64,000 nt of DNA. Source: Nitrospirota bacterium. GTDB lineage: Bacteria; Nitrospinota_A; UBA7883. Position numbers and translations under genes: made by a program. The DNA is taken from contig JAJRZK010000033.1 in NCBI GenBank assembly GCA_024275315.1, forward strand, positions 20,237 through 84,236. Direction: 5' to 3'. Positions 62,197 to 64,000 of the stretch are shown piece after piece. A model generated the notes under the pieces. It saw only the letters and a list, made by a program, of their open reading frames with translations, did not search any database and was not told the DNA's origin. Each line of letters starts with the position of its first letter. Position 1 is the stretch's first letter.

Positions 62197-63531
62197 CTAT
62201 TCAAATATTTCCCGCATTTTTTGGTCCGCCCTGCGCAGTTTTTCGGCGACTATTGAAGCTATGTTCTTGTAGAGTTTCAGGCACAGCTCCGGCCTTGTGA
62301 TCCTGAGCACGATTTCGTTTATCGACACGACAACGGTTTCCTCCAGGGCCACCGCCGTCGCCGACCGGTGCGAGTTATCCAGTATGGCCATCTCCCCGAA
62401 ACAATCCCCGTCAGAAAGAACGCTGATTTCTATATCCACTCCCGCCTTGTTCCGGCTCACTATCCTGACTTGCCCTTCGATGATGATAAACATCTTGTTG
62501 CCGCGGGCACCTTCTTCGAATATGACCTCCCCCGGTTTAAACCCTTCCCTGGCGGAGAGTTTGAAAATCTCCATTATCTCTTCCTCCTCGAAATCGGAGA
62601 AAAACAGGTAGTTGCGTTTAAGGGATTTGATTACTTTAAGCTTTTCATAAGTTATTGGCTTGCTGTAGGAGCGGCTTGACGAGCTTTCCATTTTACTGAT
62701 GAGCAGATCCAGCGCGTCGGCAAACTGGTTGGCGTAACTGAAACGCTCCTCTTTTTCCTTTTTAAGAGCGTGAAACATGATCTCGTCCAGCTCTTTCGGG
62801 AGCGATTGGTCATAGAAGGTTAAAGGGGCGGGGGTGGAGTTGACGATTGCCAGCAGGACTTTTTGCAATGATTTCCCGTCAAATGGTTTTCCGTGCGAGA
62901 TAAACTCGTAAGCCAGCACCCCCAGGCTGAATATGTCAGATCTACGATCGACCCCTCCTCCATTTATCTGTTCCGGGGACATATAATGGGGTGTGCCGAA
63001 TATCCTGCCCCGTTCTATTTTGTCTGCGATAGGCCCCGTAAGAAACCTGGCGACACCGAAATCCATGATCTTCGGCTCTTTGTTTTTTAGAATCATAATG
63101 TTGGCCGGTTTTATGTCACGATGTATCACTCCTCTCATGTGGGCATAGTGGAGTGTTCTGGCGATATCGGAAATAATGCGCAGTTTTTCGACCAGGGGAA
63201 CAGGTTTTCGCTGCGTGATCAAGTCTTCGAGATTGTCCCCCTCCACATACTCCATCACAAAAAAGTTGGTTCCCCGGTCCTCTCCGATATCGTAAATCGC
63301 GGTAATATTACGATGAGTGAGCCTGCCTGCGATCTTTGCCTCTTTAAGGAAAACCTCGACCGTCTCCTCCTGGCTCATGTACATATTGGGATCGTCGGTC
63401 TTTATGGTTTTCACCGCCACGACCCTGTCGATGGCGGAATCGTGCGCCAGATACACAACACCCATAGAGCCTCGGCCTATCTCTTCGGTGATCTTGTAAC
63501 GACCCAATTTAAACGATTTTATCTTTTTCAT
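62197..63531 (-). CDS. Ser/Thr protein kinase with C-terminal cyclic-nucleotide-binding domain
   Basis: The 444 residues have an N-terminal Hanks-type kinase (about 8-275): glycine loop GRGSMGVVYLAH, Lys in VAVKTIK, catalytic HRDIKPANIMI, DFGVA and GTPHYMSPEQ. Residues about 320-440 are a CNB domain with the phosphate-binding cassette FGEMAILDNSHRSATAVA, in which the Glu and Arg needed to hold cAMP or cGMP are present. There is no membrane segment. It may be switched by a cyclic nucleotide. An FHA protein (9.6 kb) could read its products. Confidence 0.92.
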   Translation of the reverse strand: MKKIKSFKLGRYKITEEIGRGSMGVVYLAHDSAIDRVVAVKTIKTDDPNMYMSQEETVEVFLKEAKIAGRLTHRNITAIYDIGEDRGTNFFVMEYVEGDNLEDLITQRKPVPLVEKLRIISDIARTLHYAHMRGVIHRDIKPANIMILKNKEPKIMDFGVARFLTGPIADKIERGRIFGTPHYMSPEQINGGGVDRRSDIFSLGVLAYEFISHGKPFDGKSLQKVLLAIVNSTPAPLTFYDQSLPKELDEIMFHALKKEKEERFSYANQFADALDLLISKMESSSSRSYSKPITYEKLKVIKSLKRNYLFFSDFEEEEIMEIFKLSAREGFKPGEVIFEEGARGNKMFIIIEGQVRIVSRNKAGVDIEISVLSDGDCFGEMAILDNSHRSATAVALEETVVVSINEIVLRITRPELCLKLYKNIASIVAEKLRRADQKMREIFE

Positions 63532-63572
63532 GCTGTCAGGCTAATTTTAGCCAAATGTATTTAACTTATATG

Positions 63573-63616
63573 GTAATTAATTACATTTGACAAAGCTCCA
63601 TATTCTTAAATAGAAT
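63573..63616 (+). promoter_or_regulatory. Strong sigma70-type promoter with an adjacent palindrome
   Basis: A perfect TTGACA (63587-63592) and TAGAAT (63611-63616) are 18 bp apart. Just before the -35 is the perfect 12-bp palindrome GTAATTAATTAC (63573-63584), a possible operator or UP element. Transcription would start near 63623 and run into the TPR gene at 63755. The 223-bp gap to the kinase holds no gene. Confidence 0.65.
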
Positions 63617-63754
63617 TGTATAAATTATCAGGTCCGCGTTGATACCGTTCATAAATTAAAGCCTTATGTGGAGAGAAGCTTATTTTAATTCTTTATTGAG
63701 AATAAAAAAAGTCAATAAGGTTTTACAAAAAATCATTATGGGTGGTGCATAGCT

Positions 63755-64000
63755 TTGGAATCAAAAGACGACCTTTCAGGCGGGGCGGAAATATACAGGA
63801 AAATAGCTAAGGGCCTTAAAACCCTGAACGAGAGTTCGCTGGCGCTGGAGGTGTGCGAACGCGCGCTGAAAAAATACCCAAAAACAGCGGCTTGTATATT
63901 CTCAAAGGCCAGATACAAATCGCCGTGTCAAGGAAGGAAGGCAGGGCGGACCTTTTGAAATCGGCCCTTGGCGAGTTGGAAAAAGCCTTGAAACTGGACC
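63755..64000 (+). CDS. TPR protein, 5' part, with an apparent frameshift; runs off the window
   Basis: From the TTG at 63755, helices of the TPR type are read (GGAEIYRKIAKGLKTLNESSLALEVCERALKKYPK). After that this frame ends in non-TPR sequence (stop near 63956), while the +1 frame continues perfectly: NSGLYILKGQIQIAVSRKEGRADLLKSALGELEKALKLD. The switch is at a 5-A run (near 63880-63884) after CCC; six A would restore the frame. It is probably a tetratricopeptide adaptor. The 3' end is beyond the window. Confidence 0.7.

Noticed and set aside
1..64000. CRISPR arrays, insertion sequences, prophage, rRNA or tRNA genes
   Set aside because: No regularly spaced repeats, transposase or phage genes, or tRNA-like cloverleaf sequences were recognised in any gap by eye. 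A tRNA scan was not possible.

Overview
The window looks like a piece of a Gram-negative bacterial chromosome. Outer-membrane and envelope functions (apolipoprotein N-acyltransferase, a heptosyltransferase-family enzyme, RlpA, a RodZ-like protein, TatA) sit beside a regulatory repertoire typical of Deltaproteobacteria-, Nitrospinota- or Nitrospirota-like lineages: GAF histidine kinases, two HDOD proteins, an NtrC-type regulator, a Ser/Thr kinase with a cyclic-nucleotide domain, a DUF115 protein and a multiheme cytochrome. No rRNA or tRNA gene was seen, so the lineage is an inference from gene content. Genes are dense, 4-base start/stop overlaps are common, and no insertion sequence, prophage or CRISPR array was recognised.

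Layout. 1-12.8 kb: end of a membrane protein, greA, a flavin-type oxidoreductase, a glycosyltransferase, ftsK, a DsrE protein, an SGNH hydrolase, nadB, an FHA protein, a disrupted purine nucleoside phosphorylase and a rodZ-like gene. 12.9-22 kb (+): an envelope run (lnt, GT9, SDR), then a PTS-EIIA / PII-like / double cation-proton antiporter operon, a sirtuin and a hisS interrupted by a stop codon. 22-32 kb: purF, metK, a low-GC patch of small genes, and an operon pairing ahcY with a helix-turn-helix protein fused to a degenerate adenylate-cyclase-like domain. 32-41 kb: a signalling and secretion-ATPase locus (receiver-TPR, histidine kinase, two HDOD proteins, MinD-like ATPase, GspE/PilB-like ATPase with eight N-terminal repeats). 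41-48 kb: CBS protein, cytochrome b-like plus dodecaheme-type cytochrome c, Memo-like protein, Hda-like protein, mutL. 48-55 kb: galT-glgA-histidine kinase-response regulator operon facing an NtrC-type regulator. 55-64 kb: NYN/cold-shock protein, RlpA, a retropepsin-like protease, AI-2E transporter, FlgT-like protein, DUF115, tatA, a protein kinase and a TPR gene running off the end.

Five interruptions occur in otherwise well-conserved genes: an in-frame TGA in the phosphorylase, an in-frame TAG in hisS, and apparent one-base shifts at homopolymers in the phosphorylase leader, the receiver-TPR gene and the last TPR gene. Residual sequence error is the simplest reading, but the two nonsense codons deserve a check.

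The most interesting candidates are the HTH/cyclase-like regulator with ahcY, which has a possible operator inside its promoter; the eight-repeat GspE-like ATPase with MinD and HDOD partners; the PTS/PII/twin-antiporter operon; and two cases in which the 3' end of a gene is repeated 77-79 bp downstream with codon-like divergence.
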